DNA from: Acidiphilium acidophilum
GTDB taxonomy: Bacteria > Pseudomonadota > Alphaproteobacteria > Acetobacterales > Acetobacteraceae
Reading direction: 5' to 3'
Length of the DNA: 64,000 nt
NCBI RefSeq assembly: GCF_033842475.1
Contig: NZ_JAWXYB010000018.1
Coordinates: 1 to 64,000 of the forward strand
A program made the position numbers and the translations under genes. The notes beneath the pieces were generated by a model, which saw only the letters and a list, made by a program, of their open reading frames with translations, was not told the DNA's origin and ran no database searches. Shown in pieces: positions 9,881 to 17,494 of the stretch (the stretch's first letter is position 1; the number at the start of each line of letters is the position of its first letter).

Positions 9881-10117
9881 TCATCCGGTATCGGGGTAAT
9901 GGCGCTCGATCCGCTCGAGATGATCGCGATGCTGGCGTTCCTCGACCCGCAGGATCGGGGTATCGAGAACGATCCGCGACCAGAACCGGCCGCGTTCGTC
10001 GAATACGAAGCCATGGCGTTCGAGATCGACCCCGTAGGGTCGCTTGCCTTTCGTGCGGGTGATCACGCATTTGAATCCCTCGCAGTTGAATTCGTCGCGG
10101 GGCTTGAGGGTTGTCAT
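9881..10117 (-). CDS. Small conserved-looking plasmid protein
   Basis: 78 aa starting at the ATG at 10117 with aaaggagacaacccg in front, a strong ribosome binding site; the upstream in-frame start at 10165 is less likely. Sequence has basic and acidic blocks (ITRTKGKRPYGVDLERHGF, RVEERQHRDHLERIERHY). No family recognised. It follows the Mom-like gene in the same direction, so probably the same operon. Confidence 0.6.
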   Translation of the reverse strand: MTTLKPRDEFNCEGFKCVITRTKGKRPYGVDLERHGFVFDERGRFWSRIVLDTPILRVEERQHRDHLERIERHYPDTG

Positions 10118-10161
10118 CGGGTTGTCTCCTTTCGAGAGAGATTGAGAACGGGCGATCGTCG

Positions 10162-11034
10162 TCATGTGGCGGGTGCGGGCATGGCGTCGGTGTGGGTCGG
10201 GTAAGCGCCGCCCCTGCGGAGCGTGGCGGCGAGCGCGGCGCGGGTGGCATGGGAGCCCAGGGTGAAGGCGTAGACGTGATTGCCGCCGTGCTGGACGGGC
10301 CGAAATGGTCCGTCTTGCAACGCCCGGGTCACGTAAGCCGCGTCGGGTTCGCCGATCATCCGGACCGGGGCACCATGGCGGCGGAGTTGCTCGTAGGTAT
10401 AGGCGGCCCCATGGGCGCCGGTGCGCAGTTTGGAGAGGGCGCGGTCGGAGAGGCTCGTGCCGTCGGGCGCGAGCCAGATCCGGCGTTTGGTGGCCCGGCC
10501 GAGATAGAGGGCGGATTTCTCCCGGTAGATCCCGCCAAAATGGCCGTTGAAGCGCAGGGTGCCGCGCGCATCGGTGCGGGGCACCGGATCCGAGTAGGCG
10601 AGGATCAGGGGGTATTTCGGACGGCGGTGTTCGTCCTGGTGTTCGGTGGCAAAGAGTTTCAGGGCGCGGCGCAGGGTCCAGGTCTCGGCGTTACCGCCGA
10701 CGCGGTCGGCGAGGAGAAAGCGGCCGAGATCGCAGAAGCGGGTGGTCGCGGCACCATAGGCGGCTCCGGCCTTGGGCTGCACCGGCACCGAGAAGACGAT
10801 GACGCCGACCAGGCGTTGCTCGTGGTATCCGGTGCGCTCGAACAGGCCGTAGCAGGCGAGAGCGACCGGGAAGGTTCCGGAGTAGTGGTGGGTGAGGATG
10901 AAGTCCTTGGCGATGCGGGTGTGGGGCAGCGGGGTGACGCTGTAGCGCTGCGGATCGAAGGGTTCGCGCTGGGGCCGCCAGGTCGTGTTCCTGTGTAACC
11001 AGCGTTGGGCGATGGCGGTGAGATCGATGATCAT
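10162..11034 (-). CDS. Mom-like / GNAT-fold plasmid protein
   Basis: 290 aa. The layout 'HHYSG..P...YGLFE', LVGVIVFSVP, then CDLGRFLLAD with a following helix, YPLILAYSDP, and finally GHFGGIYREKSALYLG matches the order of segments in Mom-like proteins. Phage Mu Mom, a GNAT-fold enzyme, modifies adenine in DNA and protects it from restriction. The residues after 210 (basic, AYTYEQLRRHGAP) are outside the core. I infer family membership from pattern only; the homology is distant, and an unrelated GNAT-fold function is possible. Neighbours are small plasmid genes and, further away, ArdC and a DNA methylase fusion, which makes a DNA-protection role plausible. Confidence 0.5.
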   Translation of the reverse strand: MIIDLTAIAQRWLHRNTTWRPQREPFDPQRYSVTPLPHTRIAKDFILTHHYSGTFPVALACYGLFERTGYHEQRLVGVIVFSVPVQPKAGAAYGAATTRFCDLGRFLLADRVGGNAETWTLRRALKLFATEHQDEHRRPKYPLILAYSDPVPRTDARGTLRFNGHFGGIYREKSALYLGRATKRRIWLAPDGTSLSDRALSKLRTGAHGAAYTYEQLRRHGAPVRMIGEPDAAYVTRALQDGPFRPVQHGGNHVYAFTLGSHATRAALAATLRRGGAYPTHTDAMPAPAT

Positions 11035-11053
11035 GGCGGGCTCCGGAATCGGA

Positions 11054-11076
11054 AACCCCGGTGCTGGGCCGGGGTT
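11054..11076 (-). terminator. GC-rich hairpin before the Mom-like gene
   Basis: aaccccgg (11054-11061) and ccggggtt (11069-11076) form a perfect 8-bp stem with a 7-base loop, 20 bases upstream of the Mom-like start and just after the stop at 11081. No T-run follows on the minus strand, so it may be an attenuator or simply a structured leader. Confidence 0.35.
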
Positions 11077-11080
11077 CTGT

Positions 11081-11287
11081 TCAGTTGAGGCGGTGGGGAC
11101 GGAGGGGATCGGGCAGATCGGTTCGGTAGATCTGCGCGATCCTGACGATGGCGTCCCAGTATTTCATGCCGTCGGTATCGCGGTAGGTCTGGGCTTTGGC
11201 GTTTCCAATCCCTTTCGCGATTGGTTCCGCGATCTCGTTAAACCGGTACTGCGAGGCAGTCGATGTGCCCGACGATGCAGCATCCAT
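11081..11287 (-). CDS. Small ORF of unknown function
   Basis: 68 aa from an ATG at 11287 that lies inside the 3' end of the methyltransferase gene (50-base overlap). It contains IAKGIGNAKAQTYRDTDGMKYW and a helix IVRIAQIYR. No family recognised. It could equally be the 3' remnant of an older gene cut when the methyltransferase region arrived. Confidence 0.3.
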   Translation of the reverse strand: MDAASSGTSTASQYRFNEIAEPIAKGIGNAKAQTYRDTDGMKYWDAIVRIAQIYRTDLPDPLRPHRLN

Positions 11288-12014
11288 CCTTAGTCACCTC
11301 GCTAAGGCGATCGTTTCGCCATTCACGGAGTTGAGCACTACCAATTGTGCCCGTCTCCTTGACCGCGCGGTAGACGCCTTTGATAAATTCGGCCTGTAGA
11401 TTCGCATGACCGGCATTCAAGACCCAGTTGCTGGGCGCGCAGACCACATGATATCCTGATCGCGTGAAACTGACATCGAGTACCGATGCCGCATTAGCCC
11501 CTTCAGCTGGACCGAAACCCTTGTCACGGCGCTGATGAATGTTGAATTGCGTAACTACCTCGGTATCGAGCGGATGCGGTACTTGCCACAGAATGATGCC
11601 ATTGAAGGTCAGTGCGGCATAGAGCGGCATTGCCATTCTGATTATTCGCTCCGTTAATTCAGATATGAACGCGCCTGAGCAAAGATCGAAGAGCGCTGAA
11701 GCGGTAACCAGCGTTGCGCCAGCAAGTGGCAGTGCGGTAATGTCGCGGAGGTCGGATCGTATGACCTGGGCATCAGGGAATTCCTGGGCAGCGTGATCTA
11801 TCAGAACAGGATCGTGATCGAGCAATCGCCACCGGATTGTTCCTCGGGCAGCCCCAAACGCACGCACCGTTGATCCTATTCCGCAGCCGAGATCAACGAC
11901 AAGGGGATTAGGCCCTGTCAAGAGCTCATTAGCGGCGTGGAGCAACGACTTGTCACGCGCTTGAGCATCGACCGGCTCGCGGAGATCCAGCCATTCTTTG
12001 GTAAATCCGCTCAC
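11238..12014 (-). CDS. Class I SAM-dependent methyltransferase
   Basis: 258 aa from a GTG at 12014 preceded by aggagctaaac. Motif I is VVDLGCGIGS (about residues 39-48), motif II includes LLDHDP (about 64-69), and VIRSDLRDI with VTASALFDLCS mark the acceptor side. The N-terminal FTKEWLDLREPVDAQARD resembles a group of small alphaproteobacterial methyltransferases with unknown substrate. Its composition is visibly less GC-rich than the flanking plasmid genes and it separates a broken DUF6884-like gene from the rest of the block, suggesting later acquisition. Confidence 0.75.
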   Translation of the reverse strand: MSGFTKEWLDLREPVDAQARDKSLLHAANELLTGPNPLVVDLGCGIGSTVRAFGAARGTIRWRLLDHDPVLIDHAAQEFPDAQVIRSDLRDITALPLAGATLVTASALFDLCSGAFISELTERIIRMAMPLYAALTFNGIILWQVPHPLDTEVVTQFNIHQRRDKGFGPAEGANAASVLDVSFTRSGYHVVCAPSNWVLNAGHANLQAEFIKGVYRAVKETGTIGSAQLREWRNDRLSEVTKDGCCIVGHIDCLAVPV

Positions 12015-12169
12015 TCGTTTAGCTCCTGCTCAGCAGAATCGAATTGTGGCCATGAAAAGGGAATTCGCAATGTCGATCAGACGATCCATCGACCAGCAAG
12101 GTCATTCTAGATAGATAATGAGTAAATTTTCGCATTGTGACTTCTGTCGGGATCGACCGCGCGCAATGT

Positions 12170-12313
12170 CTACCAGAGCGGTCCGTCGTAATAATCGATC
12201 GCAAGCTCCGGTTGGCCGCTGCGGTGTTTCCGCTGCGAGCAGGCGAGGATCAGCAGGCGGTCGGTGATCAGGGCCGGTCGGGCCGGCCCGATGACCTGGC
12301 TCATCTGGTTCAT
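12170..12313 (-). pseudogene. DUF6884-like protein, stopped by a nonsense codon
   Basis: Begins in an ATGA overlap with the stop of the upstream gene (12310). The 47-aa product contains LLILACSQRKH and YYDGPLW, typical of the start of DUF6884-type proteins (around 130-200 aa). At 12172 the expected CAG (Q) codon reads TAG; the frame then continues as TLRAVDP, as expected for the family, before breaking down. So a point mutation plus loss of the 3' end inactivated the gene. The methyltransferase gene lies where its 3' part should be. Confidence 0.6.
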
Positions 12314-12747
12314 GCCGCCCTCCGTGTCGACGCGAGGCAGGCCTTACGGTTGCGGGAGAGATAGCGTTCGATCAGGTGGGGAGCGGGCTGATCGGGGTAG
12401 GCGGGCCAGGTCTTGTGGTGGCCCTGTTCGTCCGCGAGATGGAGGGTGCGGACGGCGACGGTCCGGCGTTGGCCCGTCCGGAGCGACCGGATCACGGCCC
12501 GATCTGATCGTCCGGTGAGGTAGACATCGTCCCAACGGCCGGTTGTCGGGTTTTTCCGGCTGGCGGCGCAGACGCCGTTGAGGAAGGCTTCGACGATCCA
12601 CGGGTTTCGGAAGACGGGCTTGCCGCGATAGCGGTCGCGCCACCAGCCATCGTCCTGCAAATAGTAGGTGTTGCCGATGGCGATGGTGCCGACGCGCAGG
12701 GGGTTGGTTCCGCCCATGAAGGGCGAAGCGAAATACTGGCGGAGCAT
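12310..12747 (-). CDS. Uncharacterised plasmid protein
   Basis: 145 aa from the ATG at 12747; 'gaaaggtcaacagtc' in front offers a plausible ribosome binding site. The sequence starts MLRQYFASPFMGG, has aromatic residues around YYLQDDGWWRDRY and a middle VYLTGRSDRAVIRSLRTG, and a basic C-terminus. No family recognised. It is translationally coupled (ATGA) to the broken DUF6884-like gene. Confidence 0.6.
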   Translation of the reverse strand: MLRQYFASPFMGGTNPLRVGTIAIGNTYYLQDDGWWRDRYRGKPVFRNPWIVEAFLNGVCAASRKNPTTGRWDDVYLTGRSDRAVIRSLRTGQRRTVAVRTLHLADEQGHHKTWPAYPDQPAPHLIERYLSRNRKACLASTRRAA

Positions 12748-12862
12748 GACTGTTGACCTTTCGGGCGCGCGAAAGCGCCCGGCAGGACGGCCTGTCGGGC
12801 GATCGGGCGCAGATGGGGAGAGAGGTGTCTGGGCGGAGCCTACTTACCTTCGGCTCGGGGTC

Positions 12863-13222
12863 TCAGTGAAACTTGATAAGCAGACCGATGATGGCGATGC
12901 CGAGAGTGCCAAAGCCTAAAATCGTTCCGACCGTCCATTTCAGGTTGGAATAGAGGCCGGTTTGCAATTCGGTGCGAACAGTCTGGATTTCAGTGCGCAA
13001 TTCGGTCCGGAGAGTTTGGTTGTCCACCCGCAGATCCGCGATGGCCTTGTCGGTCGCATCGAACTTGGCAAGGATCGTGTTGGTCAGGTCACGAACCATG
13101 GCTTTGACTTCGCGGATTTCGAATTTCAGTTCCGCGGTCGTGTGCTCGAGGATGGCAACCCGGGTTTCCATCTCATGAGGGTAGTCCGGCGGCTGACGGT
13201 TTTCAACAGGTGAATCAGGCAT
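12863..13222 (-). CDS. Coiled-coil protein with C-terminal membrane anchor
   Basis: 119 aa; taggagaagacc precedes the ATG at 13222. Residues 18-85 are a heptad-like coiled coil (ETRVAILEHTTAELKFEIRE, then repeated LRTELRTEIQ / VRTELQTG). Residues about 95-116 form one hydrophobic helix (TILGFGTLGIAIIGLLI). This resembles DUF1640-like/bdr-type small membrane coiled-coil proteins. Function unknown. Confidence 0.65.
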   Translation of the reverse strand: MPDSPVENRQPPDYPHEMETRVAILEHTTAELKFEIREVKAMVRDLTNTILAKFDATDKAIADLRVDNQTLRTELRTEIQTVRTELQTGLYSNLKWTVGTILGFGTLGIAIIGLLIKFH

Positions 13223-13261
13223 GGTCTTCTCCTATCACGCAGGCTCATCGAGATGAAGCGG

Positions 13262-13477
13262 TCAGATGGCCAGGCTCATCTGACCAGCCGGTGCCGGGCC
13301 ACCCGGCAGATTTTCGCCGAATGTCGCCCGGCATCTGGCGGCGATGGCTTCCAGCGCGTCATCCGTGAAGGCATCGAGGCCGATTTCGGCCGCGATGTCA
13401 TAGGCGATGTTCCAGCCTTCATCCCGATGCTCGCGCCACAGGGCTTCGATGGCTGCGATCAGGTCCGCGCGGGGCAT
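13262..13477 (-). CDS. Small hypothetical plasmid protein
   Basis: 71 aa, ATG at 13477 preceded by ggaggaaaccaggcc, a strong site that decides this start over the longer frame. Mostly helical and acidic (RADLIAAIEALWREHRDEGW, EIGLDAFTDDALEAIAARC). Overlaps the upstream gene's 3' end by 19 bases, indicating an operon. No family recognised. Confidence 0.6.
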   Translation of the reverse strand: MPRADLIAAIEALWREHRDEGWNIAYDIAAEIGLDAFTDDALEAIAARCRATFGENLPGGPAPAGQMSLAI

Positions 13478-13776
13478 GGCCTGGTTTCCTCCGGTTTCAT
13501 ATAGGCGTGCTGGCCGAGTGCCTTGGCGTTGTTGGCAGCGTCGTAGCCGTTGGGCTTGCGGGAACCTTTGGCGATACTCACCGAAACATAGAAAGAGGCT
13601 TCGGGGTTGGCCGCGTGAACCTCTTTCCCGAAATCCGCGACGGCGGCCCTGATGTCGTTCACGGTACTCACGACCGTGACCGTTTTGCGGGCAAGGCACG
13701 TTCCCATGAGTTCCAGGATGATCCCGTGATCGGTTGTCCAGCCGGGGATGGTCGATAGCGTGATGGTGCAGGCCAT
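13459..13776 (-). CDS. Small hypothetical plasmid protein
   Basis: 105 aa; aaaggacacctgct precedes the ATG at 13776. Features TITLSTIPGW, VNDIRAAVADFGKEVHAANP and SFYVSVSIAKGSRKPNGYDA, suggesting a small mixed alpha/beta fold. No family recognised. Upstream partner of 13262-13477 in the same operon. Confidence 0.6.
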   Translation of the reverse strand: MACTITLSTIPGWTTDHGIILELMGTCLARKTVTVVSTVNDIRAAVADFGKEVHAANPEASFYVSVSIAKGSRKPNGYDAANNAKALGQHAYMKPEETRPCPART

Positions 13777-13834
13777 AGCAGGTGTCCTTTCAGGCAGGAT
13801 CGGGCCGGGCGATATGCCCGGCCACTGGTGGCGA

Positions 13835-14149
13835 TCAGGAGGCGTCGGCGGTCTGCCGCGTGGGGGGCATGAAGCCGTAGGCGAATGCGAAATCGGGGCT
13901 GCCCTCGATCAGGCGTGCGCCGATCATGGCGGTGGTGCAGAGCCGGCGCAGATCGCCGGCGGTCAGGCGGTGCTCGCCCCAGCCCAGCACGACATGATGA
14001 TCGGGGAATCCGTTGACGTTCAGCAGAGTGGCGAGGTGGCGGATTTCGGTTTCGCTCACGAAACCCGGGGCAAAGGGATGAGGCAAGGGACGCTCCAGGG
14101 ATGGCCGGGTTGCCGGCGAGAGGGCGTTCGACGATCGGCGCGGTGACAC
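13835..14149 (-). CDS. Small hypothetical plasmid protein downstream of ssb
   Basis: 104 aa from the ATG at 14149, 19 bases after the ssb stop. The core is ETEIRHLATLLNVNGFPD and HRLTAGDLRRLCTTAMIGARL. The first 25 residues are basic and Pro-rich, so the true start could be further in. No family recognised. Confidence 0.5.
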   Translation of the reverse strand: MSPRRSSNALSPATRPSLERPLPHPFAPGFVSETEIRHLATLLNVNGFPDHHVVLGWGEHRLTAGDLRRLCTTAMIGARLIEGSPDFAFAYGFMPPTRQTADAS

Positions 14150-14167
14150 CGATCGTCGTGGGCGGCA

Positions 14168-14683
14168 TCAATCAACGCAGGGGCCGAAGGGGATCTCATC
14201 GTCCAGATCGCCACCGCTCGGGGTGTAGCCACCATCGCTCGGGGCTGCGGCTTGTGTGCGGGTCTGGGTCTGGGTCTGCGTCCCGGTGCGGGTCCGCGAT
14301 GCCGGTTCGCCCTCACCCCGCGCGGCACCGTTCGGCGAGCCGAGCATGATCAGCTGGCCGTTGAACCCGCTGAGGACGATCTCGGTCGTGTAGCGCTCGT
14401 TGCCGGCCTGATCGACCCATTTCCGGGTCTTCAGCATGCCTTCGACCATCACCTTGTCGCCCTTGTGGACGTAGTCCTCCAGCACGCCGATCAGACCCTC
14501 GTTCCACACCACGACCCGGTGCCATTCGGTCCGCTCCTGCCGATCCCCCGAGCGCTTGTCCTTCCAGCTTTCGGTCGTGGCGAGAGTAAATGACGCAACC
14601 CGCTCACCCGACTGCATGTTGCGGATTTCCGGATCCTGTCCGAGGTTTCCGATCAGGGTAGCGCGGTTCATATATCCAGCCAT
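14168..14683 (-). CDS. ssb: Single-stranded DNA-binding protein
   Basis: 171 aa. The OB-fold (residues about 4-110) shows MNRATLIGNLGQDPEIR, ASFTLATTESWKD, EWHRVVVWNE, GDKVMVEGMLKTRKW and ERYTTEIV, all typical of SSB. A flexible Thr/Gln/Arg-rich linker (TRTGTQTQTQTRTQ) leads to an acidic tip ending in DDEIPFG plus PCVD, so the usual terminal IPF is followed by four extra residues. Plasmid SSBs aid conjugative single-strand transfer and replication. It is first in its minus-strand run. Confidence 0.95.
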   Translation of the reverse strand: MAGYMNRATLIGNLGQDPEIRNMQSGERVASFTLATTESWKDKRSGDRQERTEWHRVVVWNEGLIGVLEDYVHKGDKVMVEGMLKTRKWVDQAGNERYTTEIVLSGFNGQLIMLGSPNGAARGEGEPASRTRTGTQTQTQTRTQAAAPSDGGYTPSGGDLDDEIPFGPCVD

Positions 14684-15348
14684 TGTCAGTCTCCATTTTC
14701 ATTTCATTTCAGCCGGGCGGCTGGCGGCCTGTGCCGGCAGCGTCTCTCGTGTGCGGTCCCCAGGAACCGGGCCGGGCGGGCGGTCAGGGAAGAGGGCGCC
14801 CTATCGCGCCCGAACCGCTCTTGGGCGGCGCGAGCCTTGGCGAGCGGCCTTGACCGGCTGACCGGGCCCGGTTCAGGCCGCAGCAACACGAGGGCGATGT
14901 CGGCAGACGTCAGTCGACGACCGCCGCGCCGCAGGCGCAGTTCATTGTCATTCAAGCTGTTCGATTGTTTCGTTTTGATGGACCCAGGGATGATCGCCTG
15001 AACCGACACTTTCCCGCTCTGGGCCCGGATATGCCGCCCAATGGCACGCCTGACTCGCACAAAACTGGACAATCGGGACATCACATCAAGACCGTGACAG
15101 CGCCGCCCCCACCTCTGGCCGTCTTCGGGACATCCCCCAATCCATGAATTCGCCGTGCTCAGTTCGCGTCGGAACCGGTCATGATTGAAATAATGTTGAT
15201 CCTACGATCGCGGTGGTATCGCGGAAAACCAAAACGCATTACCGTCACGGATATGAGGAGCGATGGTCGTGCCTCCCCGCATGTTTTTTTCAACAGCGCT
15301 TGTCCGGCACGACAAACTTACGCCAGACGAGAACGAAGGAGTGGGTCA
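14684..15348. other. Intergenic region between ssb and the P460 gene
   Basis: No credible gene. The left half (14700-14900) is GC-rich with short inverted segments and is the likely ssb promoter/leader on the minus strand. From about 14950 composition becomes less GC-rich, marking the left edge of the accessory region. An open frame from 15181 reads into the P460 gene but is not its start. Confidence 0.5.
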
Positions 15349-15966
15349 ATGGCAACCAGAATGGCAACAATTATCAAAGTCGCACTGCTCAGTGCCGCGA
15401 CGATCGTAGGTCAGGTGGCAACCGGGCATGCAGATACTCAACCTGTTGCCGCCCCAAAACCCGCTCAGCTCTGGCAGCAGATTACGGCACTGGAGAAAGC
15501 CAAATCGATCATGCCGGGAAGCCATGCCTTGCAACCCGGATCGCGTTTGGTCGATTTCTATACGACCGACCTCAGTAACAAGGTGGCTACCGAAAAAATA
15601 AAATTGGCTGGTTCAATCGTCGATGTGACAAAATATCCAGATGGCAGCTTGCTGGTTAAGAACAACTACAAGAAAAACCATGAACTTGGCAGCATAACAG
15701 CGATGTTGAAACTGACGGGTTACGATAAAGCGAACCGCAACTGGGTCATGGCTGCCTATTCACCTACCGGGAAAGTGATCGCATATGGCAAGGTCGCGTC
15801 ATGTGATGCCTGTCATGCATTCGTCGCCAAAAGTGATTTTGTCTTTGCTCCCCCTCCGACTCAGTTACTCAAAGTGTCTATCTGGAAAGCCTTCTTCCCA
15901 AAGCAAAAGATTTCTCCCACGTATGTCGCTCTTCTGGCAAAATATCCGAACGCAATCATAAAATAG
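15349..15966 (+). CDS. Cytochrome P460-family periplasmic haem protein
   Basis: 205 aa; cgaaggagtgggtca precedes the ATG at 15349. A signal peptide covers residues 1 to about 28 (basic MATRMATIIK, hydrophobic stretch, GHA-D cleavage region). The mature protein has the P460 fold pattern (NWVMAAYSPTGKVIAYGK) and one haem c site, CDACH, followed by FVAKSDFVFA. P460 proteins oxidise hydroxylamine or act on small redox molecules; some relatives only bind ligands, so the substrate here is open. The protein-haem cross-link Lys of true P460 cannot be assigned with certainty. No cytochrome partner gene lies nearby. Confidence 0.75.
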   Translation: MATRMATIIKVALLSAATIVGQVATGHADTQPVAAPKPAQLWQQITALEKAKSIMPGSHALQPGSRLVDFYTTDLSNKVATEKIKLAGSIVDVTKYPDGSLLVKNNYKKNHELGSITAMLKLTGYDKANRNWVMAAYSPTGKVIAYGKVASCDACHAFVAKSDFVFAPPPTQLLKVSIWKAFFPKQKISPTYVALLAKYPNAIIK

Positions 15967-16230
15967 CCTCGGACGCATCGGTCAACAATCGGTGACGGAA
16001 GGTTGGGGCCAGTTCTGCCCTTCCAGGGCCTTTCACCTGGCTCGCGGGTTCAAAGTGCTGGCAATTCGAACTTTCGCATGGTCGATCTTGAGTACTATGA
16101 CTTTTGCGTGAAGCGGGTTGCGCGAGTTCTGGATCAAGAGTCATGACAATCTGTGATGAAACGTCATCAACGCCCTAATCGCGGTGGTGTAACCTGACGT
16201 CTGGAAATTCATTTTGGGTTGGGAGTTGGT

Positions 16231-16260
16231 GCCCTTGCCGGGGCATGCCCCGGCAAGGGC
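16231..16260. repeat. 30-base perfect palindrome in the IS256 leader
   Basis: gcccttgccggggca is followed directly by its exact reverse complement. It lies between the left end and the transposase start and recurs in every copy (35912-35941, 56518-56547 inverted, 58041-58070, 63766-63795). As RNA it would form a very stable stem, which may block read-through transcription from host promoters. Confidence 0.9.
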
Positions 16261-16312
16261 TGTTCATTCTGGTATTCCATGCAGTTGTTCACACCAACAT
16301 GGAGACCGATGA

Positions 16313-17494
16313 ATGGACGCCAAAAAGGATACGATTATCGAGGCACTTTTGGAACATCTGATCGAAAACGGCGCAGGCGATATCGCCACGGTATTTGCCA
16401 GGACCTTCGAACTCGCCATGCAGATCGAGCGCGAACGCTTCCTCCACGCCAGTCACTACGAGCGCAACCCCGATCGTCAGGGTTACGCCAATGGCTACAA
16501 GCCCAAGCGGATCGATACCCCGGCCGGGTCGATCACCGTCGATGTCCCCAAAACCGCCGGTCACGTGGGCGAACCCTTCTACCCACAGTCCCTCGAACGC
16601 GGCCGACGCTCGGTCCGCGCCGTCATGGTCGCCGTCGCCGAAATGTACATCAAAGGCGTCTCCACCCGCGACGTCGAGGCCGTCATGCGCGAATTCGGCA
16701 TCGAAAGCCTCTCCTCCGCTCAGGTCAGCCGCGCCAGCAAGCTGCTCGATGACGAACTCGCCGCCTGGCGCACCCGACCCCTCGCCGAGATCCGCTACCT
16801 CATCCTCGACGCCAGATATGAAAAAATGCGCGATAATGGCGTCGTCCGCGATGCCGCCGTGCTCTCGGCCATCGGCATCGGACCCGATGAACGCCGCCGT
16901 GTCCTCGGCGTCTCGGTCGCCCTTTCCGAGGCCGAAGTCCATTGGCGTGCCTTCCTCGAAAGCCTCCATCAGCGTGGCCTGCGAGGCGTCGAATTCATCG
17001 TCTCCGATGACCATGCCGGATTGCACGCCGCACGCCGCGCCGTCTTCGGCGCCGCACACTGGCAACGATGCCAGTTCCACCTCGCCCAAAACGCCATCCA
17101 CCACGCCCCCAACCACGCCATCCGCAAACGCATCGGCGCAGAACTCCGGACCGTCTGGAACGCAAATTCCCTCGCCGCTGCCCAGATCGCTCTCACAACC
17201 CTCGTCAATGCCTATCGCGACACCGCACCAAAGCTCGCCGATTGGCTCGAACGAAATATCCCCGAAGGCCTCACCGTCTTCACACTGCCAGAACCCCACC
17301 AGCGCCGGCTTCGCACTTCCAACCCCATGGAACGCGGCATCCAGCAGGAACTCAAACGCCGCACCACCAAAATCAGGGTCTTCCCCAACGAAGCCTCCCT
17401 CGAACGCCTCGTCAGCGCCGTCCTCGTCGAAATCGATGAAAAATGGGCCGCCGACACCAAGGGCTACATCAAGTGGGACTACCAGGATGCCTGA
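16313..17494 (+). CDS. IS256-family transposase, copy 1
   Basis: 393 aa Mutator-type DDE transposase. ATG at 16313 follows ggagaccgatga. The catalytic residues by family position are D166 (LILDARYE), D232 (IVSDDHAGL) and E340 (NPMERGIQQE); the CQFHLAQN and RVFPNEASLERL segments are also conserved. An N-terminal part (YERNPDRQGYANGYKPK) binds the element ends in relatives. The protein is identical in copies 2, 3 and 4, indicating recent spread. Confidence 0.95.
   Translation: MDAKKDTIIEALLEHLIENGAGDIATVFARTFELAMQIERERFLHASHYERNPDRQGYANGYKPKRIDTPAGSITVDVPKTAGHVGEPFYPQSLERGRRSVRAVMVAVAEMYIKGVSTRDVEAVMREFGIESLSSAQVSRASKLLDDELAAWRTRPLAEIRYLILDARYEKMRDNGVVRDAAVLSAIGIGPDERRRVLGVSVALSEAEVHWRAFLESLHQRGLRGVEFIVSDDHAGLHAARRAVFGAAHWQRCQFHLAQNAIHHAPNHAIRKRIGAELRTVWNANSLAAAQIALTTLVNAYRDTAPKLADWLERNIPEGLTVFTLPEPHQRRLRTSNPMERGIQQELKRRTTKIRVFPNEASLERLVSAVLVEIDEKWAADTKGYIKWDYQDA

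Noticed and set aside
16289-17299. 336-aa minus-strand frame repeated in every IS256 copy
   Set aside because: Antisense shadow of the transposase, conserved only because the element is repeated.
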